Source: Monosporascus cannonballus (lineage: Eukaryota > Ascomycota > Sordariomycetes > Xylariales). From it: a DNA stretch of 64,000 bases. The position numbers and the translations under genes were made by a program. The notes beneath the pieces are model-generated. The model searched no databases. It was not told the origin of the DNA and saw nothing but the letters and a program-made list of their open reading frames with translations. The DNA lies in contig QJNS01000270.1 of assembly GCA_004154925.1 (NCBI GenBank), positions 39,550 to 103,549 on the forward strand. The letters run 5' to 3'. Shown here one piece after another: positions 1-10,450 of this stretch (position 1 is the first letter of the stretch; every line of letters begins with the position of its first letter).

Positions 1-770
1 TTATTGATAAAATTCTTTTTATTCGGCTTTTTTATTTTTAAGAAGTTTCTTATAATGGGCTTAAACCAATTAGCCGCATTTTCCGTTAGGTATGTTTTTA
101 CTGCTAGGACCTAATCCGCTGGATTATTAAGGTTTAGGAAACAAAGGTAAATTTATGCCTAAGTTAAAAAGGTTTAAGGGTTGTCTTTTTTATCACAGGG
201 TTCCGGCTTTTTAGATTTCATATGGGCGAGAAAGGGTTAAGCAGGTAGCGTAGCCTTAATTTATCGGATTTCTTTTTTTAGTTCCCGAATTCGAGCCTAA
301 AGCTATTAAATAAGGGTTTCCTAAACGTTGGTTAATATTTTAACAGTATTGAATATTATTTAGAATTTAACGGTACTACTAAACAAAAGTTTGTAACGTA
401 TAACCAGCTATACGGTTTAACTAATTATTAAACCTTAAGTCGACGGGTTTATGTTAACAAGAATATCGTAGGAATTTAAGTAATAGATATAATAACGTAT
501 TATGTTTTATAATACCAAAAGTGCTTTAGGTAACGATGTTAAATTGCAAGCTAAAATTATTTAAATTATGGAAATAATGAGCGTATATATTTTTCATAGA
601 TTAATTGGATCTTTATTGGATCTCGACGTTGTCATAGATCCAATGCCATTTGATTTGGTTAATTCTGAATGGATTTATTTGGATCTTGATACCAAGAGAG
701 ATCGAAATTACGTGACCCTTTTTTGTAGGTCCGACCGTCTTTGTAGCCGATTTTGGGTTGGGTCGTAACA
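1..770 (-). mobile_element. Ty3/gypsy chromovirus, 5' end of a minus-strand copy running off the window
   Basis: The 5' LTR occupies 399-770, and the leader and start of gag (398 down to 1) continue out of the window to the left. The interval matches, base for base apart from C/T and G/A changes, the 5' ends of the two complete elements at 15405-16221 and 26780-27564, which identifies family and orientation. It is RIP-damaged with no usable frame. It abuts a plus-strand truncated copy at 771, and since the far end lies outside the window its target duplication cannot be checked. Confidence 0.8.
399..770 (-). repeat. LTR (family 1), 5' LTR of the window-edge element
   Basis: On the minus strand it starts TGTTACGACC and ends near GGTTATAC, a RIP-altered form of the family end GCCGTCACA. 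It shares the family body (the TCGACGGGTTTATG segment and AATTATGGAAATAATGAGCG). The U3 region carries the GGATC-type variable segment seen also at 7854-8173. Confidence 0.75.
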
Positions 771-1243
771 ATAATGAAAAGATATTACTAAAAAGTTATT
801 ACAAATTTTTATTTTTAGTTAGCATTTATTATAAACCCTTACGAAAGAAAAAGGCCATTAAAAATACATTAATTTACAAAAAAAGCTTTAAAGTAATAAT
901 TAAGATAACGCAAAATAAAATGCAATTAAAAGTATAAGAAAATGATTTACTTAATAAAAAGAAAACTTACAATAAAACCAAAAATAGCTAATACAATTTG
1001 AAAAAATAATATGCCTGCAATAACGATAAATGTAACAGCTTAATGTGTTAAATATTAAAATATAGATAGAATTCGACAAACTTCAAAAGAAATTAAAAGA
1101 AATTACTTATAAAAACCCGTAAAATAATAAAACCAAAAAGAGTTAAAAGAATTCTTAAAAAAGGCTTTACAAACAACGATAAGAACTGTTCATAACTTTA
1201 TTATTTAGGAAATACGCATCGAAACGAATTAATATACCGTAAT

Positions 1244-4200
1244 AATGGATTCCGGAGCTCTGGACGAGATTTCTATTATATCAAATATAATTAATAAGCT
1301 TAAAGTATTATGGAAATATAAGTTAAAACCTTATATAATAACAAATATCGCGAATTTTAAATTCGCTTAAAATAACGGAAAAATTATACGCGGAATTAAT
1401 TACCTTAAGATTTTTATCTAAAGGTAATACCAGATAATCGATTGTGATAATATTCCATTTAGGAATTACGATATAATCTTAGGATTACTATAGATACGCC
1501 AGTACGGAATCTTTATTAATGGAAAAACCGGCTCAATAGAGTTCATCTTATACCTTATCAACAAATAAAAAAAAGAATTAAAATCTTAATATTGGATCGG
1601 AGATCGCGACGAATGTAGACATAGAAACATAACAAAAACCTTATTACTTAAAGGGACAAAATAAAAGAAAAAGAATAGGCATTAAAAAAGAATACGACGT
1701 ATCATTATTATTATTAAAGCGAAGCTGAAATAACTAAATAACAGCCTAAAATAACAACCTCAAAAATTAAACAATCTAATTAATATATTACGATAAGACT
1801 TTAAATATAAATAGCTTTTTCAAAAAAAAACTTAATACGAAATTATTAGAATATAACGAATAAAATTATGAAATAGTTTTAAAGCAAAAATGTTTAACGA
1901 AGTTTTACGCTATTTATAACTTTAACGGAAACGAATTACGTATTTTTAAAAAAATATCTGGAAAATCGGTTATAAAAAATATATTTAACCTCCAAAATTA
2001 CCAGCAAATTACTTAATATTCACCGTATCGAAAAAAACGAAAAACTGCGACTTATAATTAATTATCGATAACTAAACTATGTTACTATTAAAACTCGAAT
2101 ATTATTATATAATTATAAAAATAAAAAAACTAAGTTTACGCAACCAAATATTTCATAATATTCGATTTTAAATATGTATATAACTCAATTAAAATTAAGA
2201 AAGAAATACGAATGAAAAATAACCTTTAAAACAAAATACAAACTATTTAAGTATTTAATTGTATTAACAAGATTTACGAACGTATTAGTTCATTTTCCAA
2301 CGGATAATAAATTATGTATTACGAAAATATCTCGATATTTTCGTTATATATTATTTCGATGACACTTTTGTCTTTTTAAAAACAAAAAAAGCATATACAG
2401 GATACGTTTACAAAGTTTGTTAAGTTTTGTAAAATGTAAAGTTATTATTGATGCTGAAAAAAATTAATTTTACGCACAAAAAATGGAATATTTGAGATAT
2501 ATTATTACTTTATGATATATCAAGATAACTTTAAGAAAATCGCTATAATCATAAAATAGCAAACGTTAATTACGGTCAAAAAGGTACAGCTATTCTTTAA
2601 ATTCGTTAATTATTACAAAATGTTTATCAGAAACTTTAGCAGAATAATTATACCCTTAATAAACCTTACAAAAAAAAGTTCAAATAGACGTCCGATACGG
2701 AAAAGGTATTTTAAAATATTAAAGATATGATTATTAGCAAGCTAGTATTAATTATGTACGATTTAAACCACCCGTTAAATCAAAAAGCGATATTTCAGAT
2801 TCACGCGTTAAACATAATAATTAAATAACGAAATAATTAAGGTAAATTGCACCTTATTATATTATTTTTATATAAGTTTAAAAAGCCGAATTTAATTACA
2901 GTATTACAGATCACAGTTTTATGGCCATTATTATAGCATTTCGAAAATTTAAGTAGTTCTTAAAAGGAAATTTGTACCAGGTTAATGTTTATACAGATTA
3001 TTAAAATTTTAACCGTTTTATTATAATTAAGAAATTTATCCGACAATAATTTCGTTATGCGAAAAAATTGACGAACTTCGACTTCGTTATTATTTATGAA
3101 AAAGGCTTAGAAAATAACAAAGTAAACGTTTTAAGCAAATAAGCGGATTTCGAAAAAAAATTGGTTAAAATTAGCTATATTATTTTCGATATTATTACAA
3201 AAGGATATTTACGCCCGCAATAAAATGCGACGATTCGGGTAGTACCTTTTGATATATATCAAAAGATTTAATAATATAACGACGGTCTTCTAAAAAACAA
3301 AAAAACAAATAAAATACAAATTCTAGAAAGATATTAGAAAGCTTTAAGACGAAAAATATACGAACCTCAGCTATATAGATATACAGAGATCCACAAAGCC
3401 TTAAAATAACGTCGACGCACATATTCCTTTCTTAAAATAAAATTGACGGTATAGAAAATCATATAATAATACCATATTTGCGCCAGAACAAAAACTTAAT
3501 AATACAAGCTATACGGAAAATTACAGCTATTACCAATCGCAAAATAACTATGGTATTTAATTATATTCGATTTTATTACCCAATTTCCTATGTCAAAAAA
3601 TCTAATTATAGAAATATATTATAATAATATTTTTATAATTATCGACCGATTTACAAAATTCTTTAAATGTTTTATTATAACACGAAACTATAATCGCCAA
3701 ATACATAAAATACATTTTCTTTAAACATATTTTTAACATATACCTATTTTTAATAAATATTATTTTAAATTAAATATCGATATTTATATCTAAATTTTAA
3801 TAATGCTTAATAATGCAAATAGGCCCCAATTATAAGTTATTTAACGTATTTAAACCTTAAACGGATAAATCAATAAAAGGAATAAATTAAACCTTAGAAG
3901 TATACTTACGATATTGTATTAATTATTAAGAAAATAATTAAATTAAAATATTATTTTTTACCAAATTAAGTTATAATATGTATTACTACGAGAATATTAA
4001 AATAATATGAGCTAATGTAAATTTTGGTTTTATTTTAAAGAATTTATAAAAATAATAAGAAACGACAATTTAATTAATATCATAATAATTTCTATATTAA
4101 AGTAATTATAAAAATTCCATTAAGAAATAAAAATAAAATTAAATTTTGTATAAAGTTAAATAAATAAATATTATAATTAAAGAAAATAAAATAATTAATT

Positions 4201-4627
4201 TTCGAAAAAGGAAAAATACATTTCCTTATTACAACAAATATTTAAATAAAATGACCTAATATAAAATTCGATTTTAAATATATCGGTCTATATAGAATTA
4301 TTAAAAAAATCTTGGAAAATAATTATAAATTAAAACTTTTGCTAAAAGTTAAAATTTGTTTAATTTTTTATGTTTTTTATTTGAATGAATAATAAATATA
4401 ATTAAAATACATACGGCATAAAACGGCGTATAACTAAAAAACGGATAAGTATATAAAGTGGAAAAAATCCTTAACATACGAAAATAGACAGATTTACCTA
4501 ATGCCTAATTAAATGAAAAAAAGCATCCAGATTCCGAAAATATTTAGGAACCCGCCAAAAGTCTTATTAACGCTTAGCGCCTATTAAAGAATTTTTATTA
4601 ATAACGATAATCGCGTCCTAATTAATA
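1244..4627 (+). pseudogene. RIP-degraded pol polyprotein of copy A (PR-RT-RH-IN-chromodomain)
   Basis: Landmarks read directly on the plus strand: an aspartic-protease signature MDSGALDE near 1250 (family form IDSGAD), the RT catalytic box YFDD at 2352-2363 preceded by LRKYLDIFVI, an integrase stretch at about 3500-3950 with the zone equivalent to HPQTDGQ around 3850, and a chromodomain tail HPDSENI-EPAKSLINA at about 4510-4580. The order PR-RT-RH-IN-chromodomain is that of chromoviruses. Stops are almost all TAA or TAG where the family has Gln or Trp, as RIP produces. The enzymes would have copied and integrated the element; this copy can make none of them. Confidence 0.8.
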
Positions 4628-4632
4628 GGTGA

Positions 4633-5110
4633 TTAGTTAATAACCGGGATATCGGGCCAGTCGGCCGCGGCTTACGTTGACGTGGCAGCCGCAATAACGG
4701 CCTTTAACTGTTATTATTCTTTTTTTAGGCGCTTGAATTCATTTATAACCTTTGTACTTTTAATATCTCGACGAAACATCTCGATATTACGATAACAGTA
4801 TAACCGCCTTTGTTTTTACAAACGGTCCAGCGTATTGGTGACCGTTCGCAGTATTGTACCAACTTATTCCTTTTTATGTTTTAAACGATCTTTTTCATCT
4901 AAAAGTTTTTAATACTTAATTTCTAAAAGGTCAAAAACATTACGGGAACCGCCGTAATAAATAAAACGCGTATATTTCAAAAAAAAACTCTAAACAAATT
5001 TATATTCCGAACTTTTTTATAACAAAAATAAACAAGTATTTTAAAATTAAAACGTTTAATATATTTTAAAAAATGAAAACGTTAATACGTTTGCGGAAAC
5101 GAAATCTTTT
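4633..5110 (-). pseudogene. Antisense coiled-coil ORF relic of copy A
   Basis: On the strand opposite pol, between the chromodomain and the 3' LTR, one frame reads for about 100 codons from 4974 to the stop at 4633-4635, broken only by TAA at Gln-like positions. The visible protein is charged and helical (DLLEIKY, LLDEKDRLKHKKE, EFKRLKKE, QLKAVIAAA) and ends in a DWP-type tail. A Cys/Tyr-rich stretch (YFCYKK, then YTRFIYYGG) precedes it in shifted frames. The same arrangement occurs in the other chromoviruses of the window. It ends a few bases from the pol stop, tail to tail. Function unknown; the interpretation is in the findings. Confidence 0.55.
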
Positions 5111-5214
5111 AACGCGATTCGATATGACAAATATAAAGAAAAAAAGATTACGTACGGGAATAAATAAATAAATAATTTGATCTTTAAAAATAGAAATTCT
5201 GAAAAAAAGGATCA

Positions 5215-5610
5215 TATTATAACCTAACGGTCTTAGCTTTTTTTACGGACGATCGGGCCTACGAAAAAAACAAAACCTGACCGCTGCCAAAATATTACGT
5301 AACCAGCTCAAAAATCTTAAAGTGCTAAATGCCTTAAGCTCTTTGAGACGGCGAAAAAGCTCAAAGAGTTTAACGGGCTTAAAGGTTTAAACAGTTTAAA
5401 TATTTTAAGCTAAAATTAATATATATACGCTTATTATTTCTATTATTGAAATAACTCTAGTTTGTAATACAATATCGTTACCTAAGGCACCCTTGGTATT
5501 ACGAAACGTAATACGTTATTATATCTATTGCTCAGTTTCCCACGATACTCCTGCTAACATAAACCCGTACGACTGAGGTTTAATAGTTGGTTAAACCCCA
5601 AGCCGTCACA
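5215..5610 (+). repeat. 3' LTR of copy A (family 1, CTCAAGG-type U3)
   Basis: 396 bp, from TATTATAACC (RIP form of TGTTATGACG) to AGCCGTCACA. It aligns along its length with the little-damaged solo LTR at 31458-31852, including the GCTCAAAG-type repeats in U3 and the block ACCCTTGGTATTACGA. Preceded by the purine tract GAAAAAAAGG. Confidence 0.85.
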
Positions 5611-5639
5611 TCGACGATATAAGCCATACGGAAAGTTAG

Positions 5640-6751
5640 AGCTATTACCGGTCGCAGAACAACTATAGTATTTAATTATATTCGATTTTATTACTAAATT
5701 TCTTATATTAAAAACATAGTTAAAGAAATATATTACGACAGCATTTTTAATATCGTCGATCGATTCACAAAACTTTCTTATTTCTTACCATATTATAAAA
5801 ATGAAAATACCGAACAAATAACTTATAATTTTTTAAATATATTTTTTGCATATATCGACTATCTATGGAAATTATTTCGGATAAAGGATCGATATTTGTA
5901 TTTAAATTTTGGCAAGGCCTTATAATATAAATCGGCCTGAGCCCCAAATTATTTAACATTTTTAAATCTTACATAGATAAATAAATAAAACGAACAAATT
6001 AAACCTCAGAAATTTATTTACAATATTACATTAATTACGAATAACATAATTAGGTTGAAAAATTATTAATCGCATAATTCACTTATAATACTAATTATTA
6101 CGAAAATATTTAAAAAATATTTACGAATGCGAATTCTGGTTTTATTTCAGAAAGTTTTTAAAAAATAATTACATAACGACGGTTTAATTAATATCAAAAT
6201 AATCCTTGCGATAAAATTATTTAAATAGTTTCACCAGGAAGTAAAATTGAAATTAAAATTCGTACGTAATCCGATAAACAAATATTACAACAAAAAAATA
6301 AAAGGATTAATTTTTATAAGTCGAAATTTTTTTTCGTTATTAAAAATAATTAAACCAAACGATCCAACAGAAAACTGGATTTCAAATATATCGGTCCAAC
6401 AAAATTATTAAAGAATTCTTAAAAAACAATTATTAATTAGAATTTTTATTAAAAGTTAAATTTTATTTCAGATTTTACATTTCCTTGTTTGAGTTAATAA
6501 CAGATATAATTAAGGTATATACGGTACAAAACGATATAAAGGTAAAAAACAAATAGCTCTATAAAGTTAAGAAAATCTTCAATATGCGGAAATAAAACGG
6601 ACTTAACCAGTACCTAATTAAATAGAAAAAGCACTCGGACTTCGAAAATATCTAAGAACCTGCCAAAAATCTTATTAACGCCTAACGCCTGTTGAAGAAA
6701 TTTTATTAATAATGCTCAAATCGGCAAGGTCGAAATTCTCCTAATCAATAA
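5640..6751 (+). pseudogene. RIP-degraded integrase and chromodomain of copy B
   Basis: The integrase core (RFTKLSYFLPYYK near 5760-5800, SDKGSIF at 5877) is followed by a region with HPQTDGQ-like residues near 5960 and a chromodomain tail ending in NLINA around 6680. A sense stop lies at 6749-6751. Many Gln codons are now TAA. The 5' part of the polyprotein is absent. Confidence 0.7.
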
Positions 6752-7162
6752 ACGACCAGTAAGTGGACTTAAGGCTGGACCAGTCGAAAAGAGGTACGGC
6801 CTTTGCCGATATAGCTTTGGCGACCTCTAATTCGGCCCGATTTTTTTGACACTCTAATTTTTCCAATTCTTCTAGATTATCGATATTATAGGATATAACT
6901 TTTATTATTTTATTATACCACATTTCTTTCGTTTACGCAAACGGCGCAATCGAGCATTAAATTGGTTAGGCTTTTTTTCGGCGGCCTTTAATTTTAGCTC
7001 AAATTTTCGATATTTACTGGCAATACGTTATAATTACTTAAGGCTTAGATCTCGTACATCGTAATTGCACTGGTTATTTTTAATATAAGACGAACAGCGA
7101 AAAAGGTTTTCCTTTAACCGTTTGCATTTTAATTTCTTTCGCTTATAATAAAAGTAAGGCAT
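6741..7162 (-). pseudogene. Antisense ORF relic with Zn2Cys6-like Cys array and coiled coil (copy B)
   Basis: Best-preserved example of the antisense frame. It starts at ATG 7162-7160 and runs to a stop at 6741, about 140 codons, with one small frameshift near 6925 and a few TAA codons at Gln-like positions. The N-terminus reads MPYFYYKRKKLKCKRLKEN, then FRCSSYIKNNQCNYD. If Tyr at positions 3, 6 and 26 were Cys (TGY changed to TAY by RIP), the spacing is C-x2-C-x6-C-x9-C-x2-C-x5-C. A charged helical segment follows (KYRKFELKLKAAEKK, LRRLRKRKK, NLEELEKLECQKNRAELE), then VPLFDWSS near the end. It overlaps the pol stop by about 10 bp, tail to tail. Not a known enzyme; the DNA-binding idea is inference. 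Confidence 0.6.
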
Positions 7163-7323
7163 TATTTCGATGAGTTTAACAAAAAATATTGCGGTAATTA
7201 AGGAATTACGTTAAGCGGTTTTGCTTTGGAAAAAGGTTTAAGGCATTTCTTAATGTAACCTGTTATAATAAATTAAATATTTACGGATAAAGTTTTCGAG
7301 ACGAAAATGCTGAAAAAAAATCG

Positions 7324-7667
7324 TATTATAATCTACCGTCCTTAGCATAGCCGGAAATAGTCAAAGTAAGTGGAGCACTAGGAAAAAGGTTACGTAACAG
7401 GATTATTAGGATATTGCGAAATTTACAAATGTTAAAATTATAATAATCTCGCGATAACTGGTAACTATAACCAAATACAAATACGCTTATTATTTTTACA
7501 GTTTAAATAGTTTTAGTTTGTAATAAAATATCGTTACCTAAAACACTCTTAGTATTACGAGACGTAATACGTTACTGTATTTATTACTCAGTTTCCCATA
7601 ATACTTTGGCTAACATAAACCCGTACGACTTAGGTTTAATAGTTGGTTAAACCGTCTAGCCGTTACA
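7324..7667 (+). repeat. 3' LTR of copy B (family 1)
   Basis: Runs from TATTATAATC to GCCGTTACA and is preceded by the purine tract GCTGAAAAAAAA. The R/U5 part (GTTTAATAGTTGGTTAAACC) matches the other family-1 LTRs. It is shorter than the copy A LTR (344 against 396 bp), the difference lying in the variable U3 segment. Confidence 0.8.
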
Positions 7668-7848
7668 TAAATTAATCGGTAAATAAAGTAATATAAAATG
7701 TAAATAATAATAATTATCTAGTTAGAATTAAGTTTTAGTAAGCGGGGGCTAGGAAGCTTTTTTATATATTATAGACGCGCCGGAATAAGGCTTTTCCGGG
7801 GTGCTGGGAACTTGATGACTGACATAGATACCCCTATTCCACAACGTA
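7668..7848 (+). repeat. Dispersed repeat, RIP-damaged copy (matches 54353-54540)
   Basis: About 180 bp alignable with 54353-54540: shared blocks include CTAGGAAGCT, CGGAATAAGG, CTTGATGACT and CCCCTATTCC. Its right end is interrupted by the solo LTR at 7854. The other copy begins TG and ends CA, so this may be a solo LTR of a third retroelement family, but no target duplication was found. Confidence 0.65.
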
Positions 7849-7853
7849 ATAGG

Positions 7854-8173
7854 TGTGACGGCTAGGCGGTTTAACCAACTATTAAACCTAAGTCGTACGG
7901 GTTTATGTTCGCAGGAGTATTGTGGGAATCTGAGCAGTGGATACTGTAACGTGTCACGTCTCGTAATACCAAGGGCGTCTTGGGTAACGATGTTTTATTG
8001 CAAGCTGGTGCTGTCTAAATTATGGAAATGACGAGCGTATATATCCTCTCATGGATCCCTCTAGATCGCCTGGATCACTCCGGATTCGTGTCACGTGCTA
8101 TCTGACCCACTTAGGTCCTGTTTCGGTCACTTAGCGACCGTCTCCGAGGCCCTCTCTTGGCTGGTTCATAACA
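7854..8173 (-). repeat. Solo LTR (family 1) with TSD ATAGG
   Basis: 320 bp; on the plus strand it begins TGTGACGGCT and ends CATAACA. Identical 5-bp flanks ATAGG stand at 7849-7853 and 8174-8178, proving integration followed by LTR-LTR recombination. Lightly RIPed. U3 carries the GGATC-type segment in a single copy. The insertion lies at the end of the dispersed repeat 7668-7848. Confidence 0.92.
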
Positions 8174-8178
8174 ATAGG

Positions 8179-8366
8179 TGCCTTAGTAGTTAGTCAGGAC
8201 TGTAATCGGGCACGCTCGTTTAGAGGCCTGCAGGAATGTACCCCTTTTCGCAGATATAGCTTTGTCGGCATACCTATGGGGCGGACAGTCAGTATATAAG
8301 TAGGCTGATTATGTTAGGTCTAGTTACACCTCGTTCACCCATTTTAATAGGCAGACGGAGAGGCTA
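8179..8366. other. Short un-RIPed single-copy-looking DNA, no gene
   Basis: About 190 bp of balanced base composition between the solo LTR and the hAT target site. No reading frame, tRNA or repeat was recognised. It is probably part of the original host sequence that continues at 31386 on the other side of the hAT element. Confidence 0.5.
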
Positions 8367-8374
8367 ACCTCGGT

Positions 8375-8600
8375 TAGGGTGAGGGAATGAGTACCCGTGG
8401 GTGACCCACGAATACCCACGCTAGATTTGGGTGACCCACGGATCACCCACCGATTTGGTGGGTGACCCGTAGGAACCCACGCAAAAAAAATACCCACGGG
8501 TTACTCATAGAAGTTTTCAAAAAAAAAACAAAACTCCCATAGGTAACCCGTAGGTATTTTCATATATTTTAAAATGCCCACCGGTCACCTATACGTAAAA
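8375..8600. repeat. Left hAT terminus with subterminal GTGGGT/ACCCAC array
   Basis: After the terminal TAGGGTGAGGGAAT come many copies, in both orientations, of a GTGGGTGACCCAC-like motif up to about 8500, and decayed ones to 8590. Clustered subterminal hexamers of this kind are typical transposase-binding sites in hAT elements. The cluster escaped RIP more than the interior. Confidence 0.7.
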
Positions 8601-9458
8601 GAATAATCTGAAATAATCGTATATAAGTAACAAGCTAAAATTTTTAGGTGTATGGTAATATAATAAAAATTAATTATATATAACTAGTAACCGATATTTA
8701 TTAATAATGTAAAACTATTAAGTATTATAAATAAACTAACGCTATATCTTACTTATACTAAGCATATTTAAACCGCATTCTTAACTAAGTTATTAAGCCA
8801 AACCCTAAGTACTATTATTTTATTAATTTTCTTTTTTCTAGTTACCGCAAATCTATTTTTTAGCCGGTTTAATACCTGGTTTTCGAAAACCAACTTTTGA
8901 TAATTATATTTAAAGGCCTTTTAACGGATTATAATTACTGCAAATTTGTTAATGAGATTTATATCTTTTTTATAAAGTAATTCGTTTTTATAGATAATAT
9001 GAAAATTATTTATTATAAAAAAATAAATTATATTATAATTAATTTAGAAAAAAAATTTACTTTTTAAAAACTTAATATATATTAATTTAGTTATTTCTTA
9101 CAAAATGTTGATAACGTTTTTTTGAAATCGTAAATTAATTTCGCATATTTATATAATTTTGCGAATTATTTACCAAAAAGGTGCTTTAAGTGTTATTAAT
9201 TATAAATTAAACTAGTAATAACGAATTTTACGTAATATTTACGTTACGAAAAGTTAGTTTGAAATTTTTAAAATAATTATAAAATAATTTTATTTAATTA
9301 AGAAAAACGTTGTATTATAGATTTAATACGAGTAAAATTTGCCGGCTTTTTCCGTATAATTACAGTTTGTTTTTTTGGGGTAAAACTCTTTTAAAAAAAG
9401 CCGATAAAAAATAGGCCATTCGTTAATACTTTTGCCGTTTATATTAAAAAAATCGTTA
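8600..9458. other. hAT left interior, AT-rich, no gene recognised
   Basis: Strongly RIPed DNA inside the hAT element between its left subterminal repeats and the nested LTR. No frame of more than a few dozen codons and no family resemblance was seen on either strand. Confidence 0.5.
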
Positions 9459-9515
9459 ATATTTGTAACGGCTAGGCGGTTTAACCAATTATTAAACCTT
9501 AAGTCGACGAGTTTA

Positions 9516-9901
9516 TGTAACGGCTAAACGGCTTAACTAATTATTAAACCTTAAGTCGACGGGTTTATGTTAGCAGAAATATTGTAAGAATCTAAGCAAT
9601 ATATATAGTAACGTATTACGTTTCGTAATGCCAAGGGTGCCTTAAGTAATAATATTGTATTATAAGCTAATATTATTTAAATTATAAAATTAATAAGCAT
9701 ATATATCCTTTTTCTTTAGTTGGATTATTACTAATAAGTTAGTAATCCGGCTTATTAACTTATTATTAATAAATTAATAATCCGGCTTATTAGCTTATTA
9801 CCAATAAATTCGTAATCCATTACGTAACCCGATATATATGGTTTTCTTGGCTTTTTTCGTTACGACCGTTTCTCGAGGCCGTAATTTATTAAGTCGTAAT
9901 A
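9516..9901 (-). repeat. 3' LTR of the 9516-16221 element (three U3 repeat units)
   Basis: 386 bp. U3 has about three copies of a 35-bp unit of the type ATTACCAATAAATT...AATCCGG. The outer end GTCGTAATA is a RIP form of GTCGTAACA. Confidence 0.85.
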
Positions 9902-9984
9902 CGATTTCTTTTTTCCCAAAATCTTGCCTTTAAAATTTCTTTTTTCCTAATATTTTTTTATATACTTTTAATATATTTTCCGGT

Positions 9985-10450
9985 ATGTCCAAACGTCGTT
10001 TTCGCAAATCCGAATAACGATTTACCTTAGTTAATTTAATTAAATTCGAAAATTTTAACGCGATACCTTATCTTTTCAGTTTTATTCGATAACTTAATTA
10101 CCAAATAATAAATAAGGTTTTTTGTTATAAGAAATATGTCCGTCGAAATCGTTCGTATAATAAAATAAATATCCTTATTTTTATAATTAATCGTTGTATT
10201 GCGAAATCGAAAAAATTAAAAAAAATTTAACGGCCGAAAAATGTTTATCCAAAACTTTTATACGTCTTTTTCGCATACGTCATTAGCGTTAATACTATTA
10301 ATTTTAAAGTACAAAACTTATTAATTATACCTTTTAATTCTTAAATAATTTTAATAATTTTACGTAATTAGAATTAAAATCTGTAATTAAGGTTTAGGCC
10401 TTAGGAAAGGTAAACGTTATTAATTAAAATACGGTGGATCAAAAGTTTTT
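9985..10450 (+). pseudogene. Antisense ORF relic with Zn2Cys6-like array (9516-16221 element)
   Basis: It lies on the plus strand, opposite pol, just inside the 3' LTR. ATG at 9985, reading MSKRRFRKSE with TAA at Gln-like positions. At codons 29-58 (10069-10158) Tyr or Cys codons fall at spacing x2-(S)-x6-C-x8-C-x2-C-x6-C, visible as YKKYVRRNRSYN at the end. All six-array positions except the second (Ser) are TAY, as RIP would make from TGY. A Lys-rich helical stretch (IAKSKKLKKI) follows. Same place and orientation as in the other elements. Confidence 0.5.

Larger units (their letters stand above)
771..5610 (+). mobile_element. Ty3/gypsy chromovirus copy A, 5'-truncated, RIP-inactivated
   Basis: A plus-strand copy with protease, reverse transcriptase, RNase H, integrase and chromodomain remnants followed by a 3' LTR (5215-5610). 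The distance from the RT motif to the 3' end (about 3.27 kb) equals that in the complete copy at 20847-27564, so the internal part is collinear. By the same comparison roughly 1.9 kb (5' LTR and most of gag) is missing at the left, where a minus-strand copy begins. A purine tract precedes the LTR. All frames carry many TAA/TAG stops. Confidence 0.82.
5611..7667 (+). mobile_element. Chromovirus copy B: duplicate of the 3' half (integrase to LTR)
   Basis: Starting just after the copy A LTR, the sequence repeats the integrase-to-LTR part of copy A: 5614 onwards matches 3490 onwards (GCCATACGGAAAGTTAGAGC against GCTATACGGAAAATTACAGC). It ends in its own 3' LTR at 7324-7667. The integrase signature SDKGSIFVFKFWQGL reads intact at 5877-5921, better preserved than in copy A. 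The two copies carry different RIP changes, so they were mutated separately after duplicating. No second RT is present. Confidence 0.78.
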
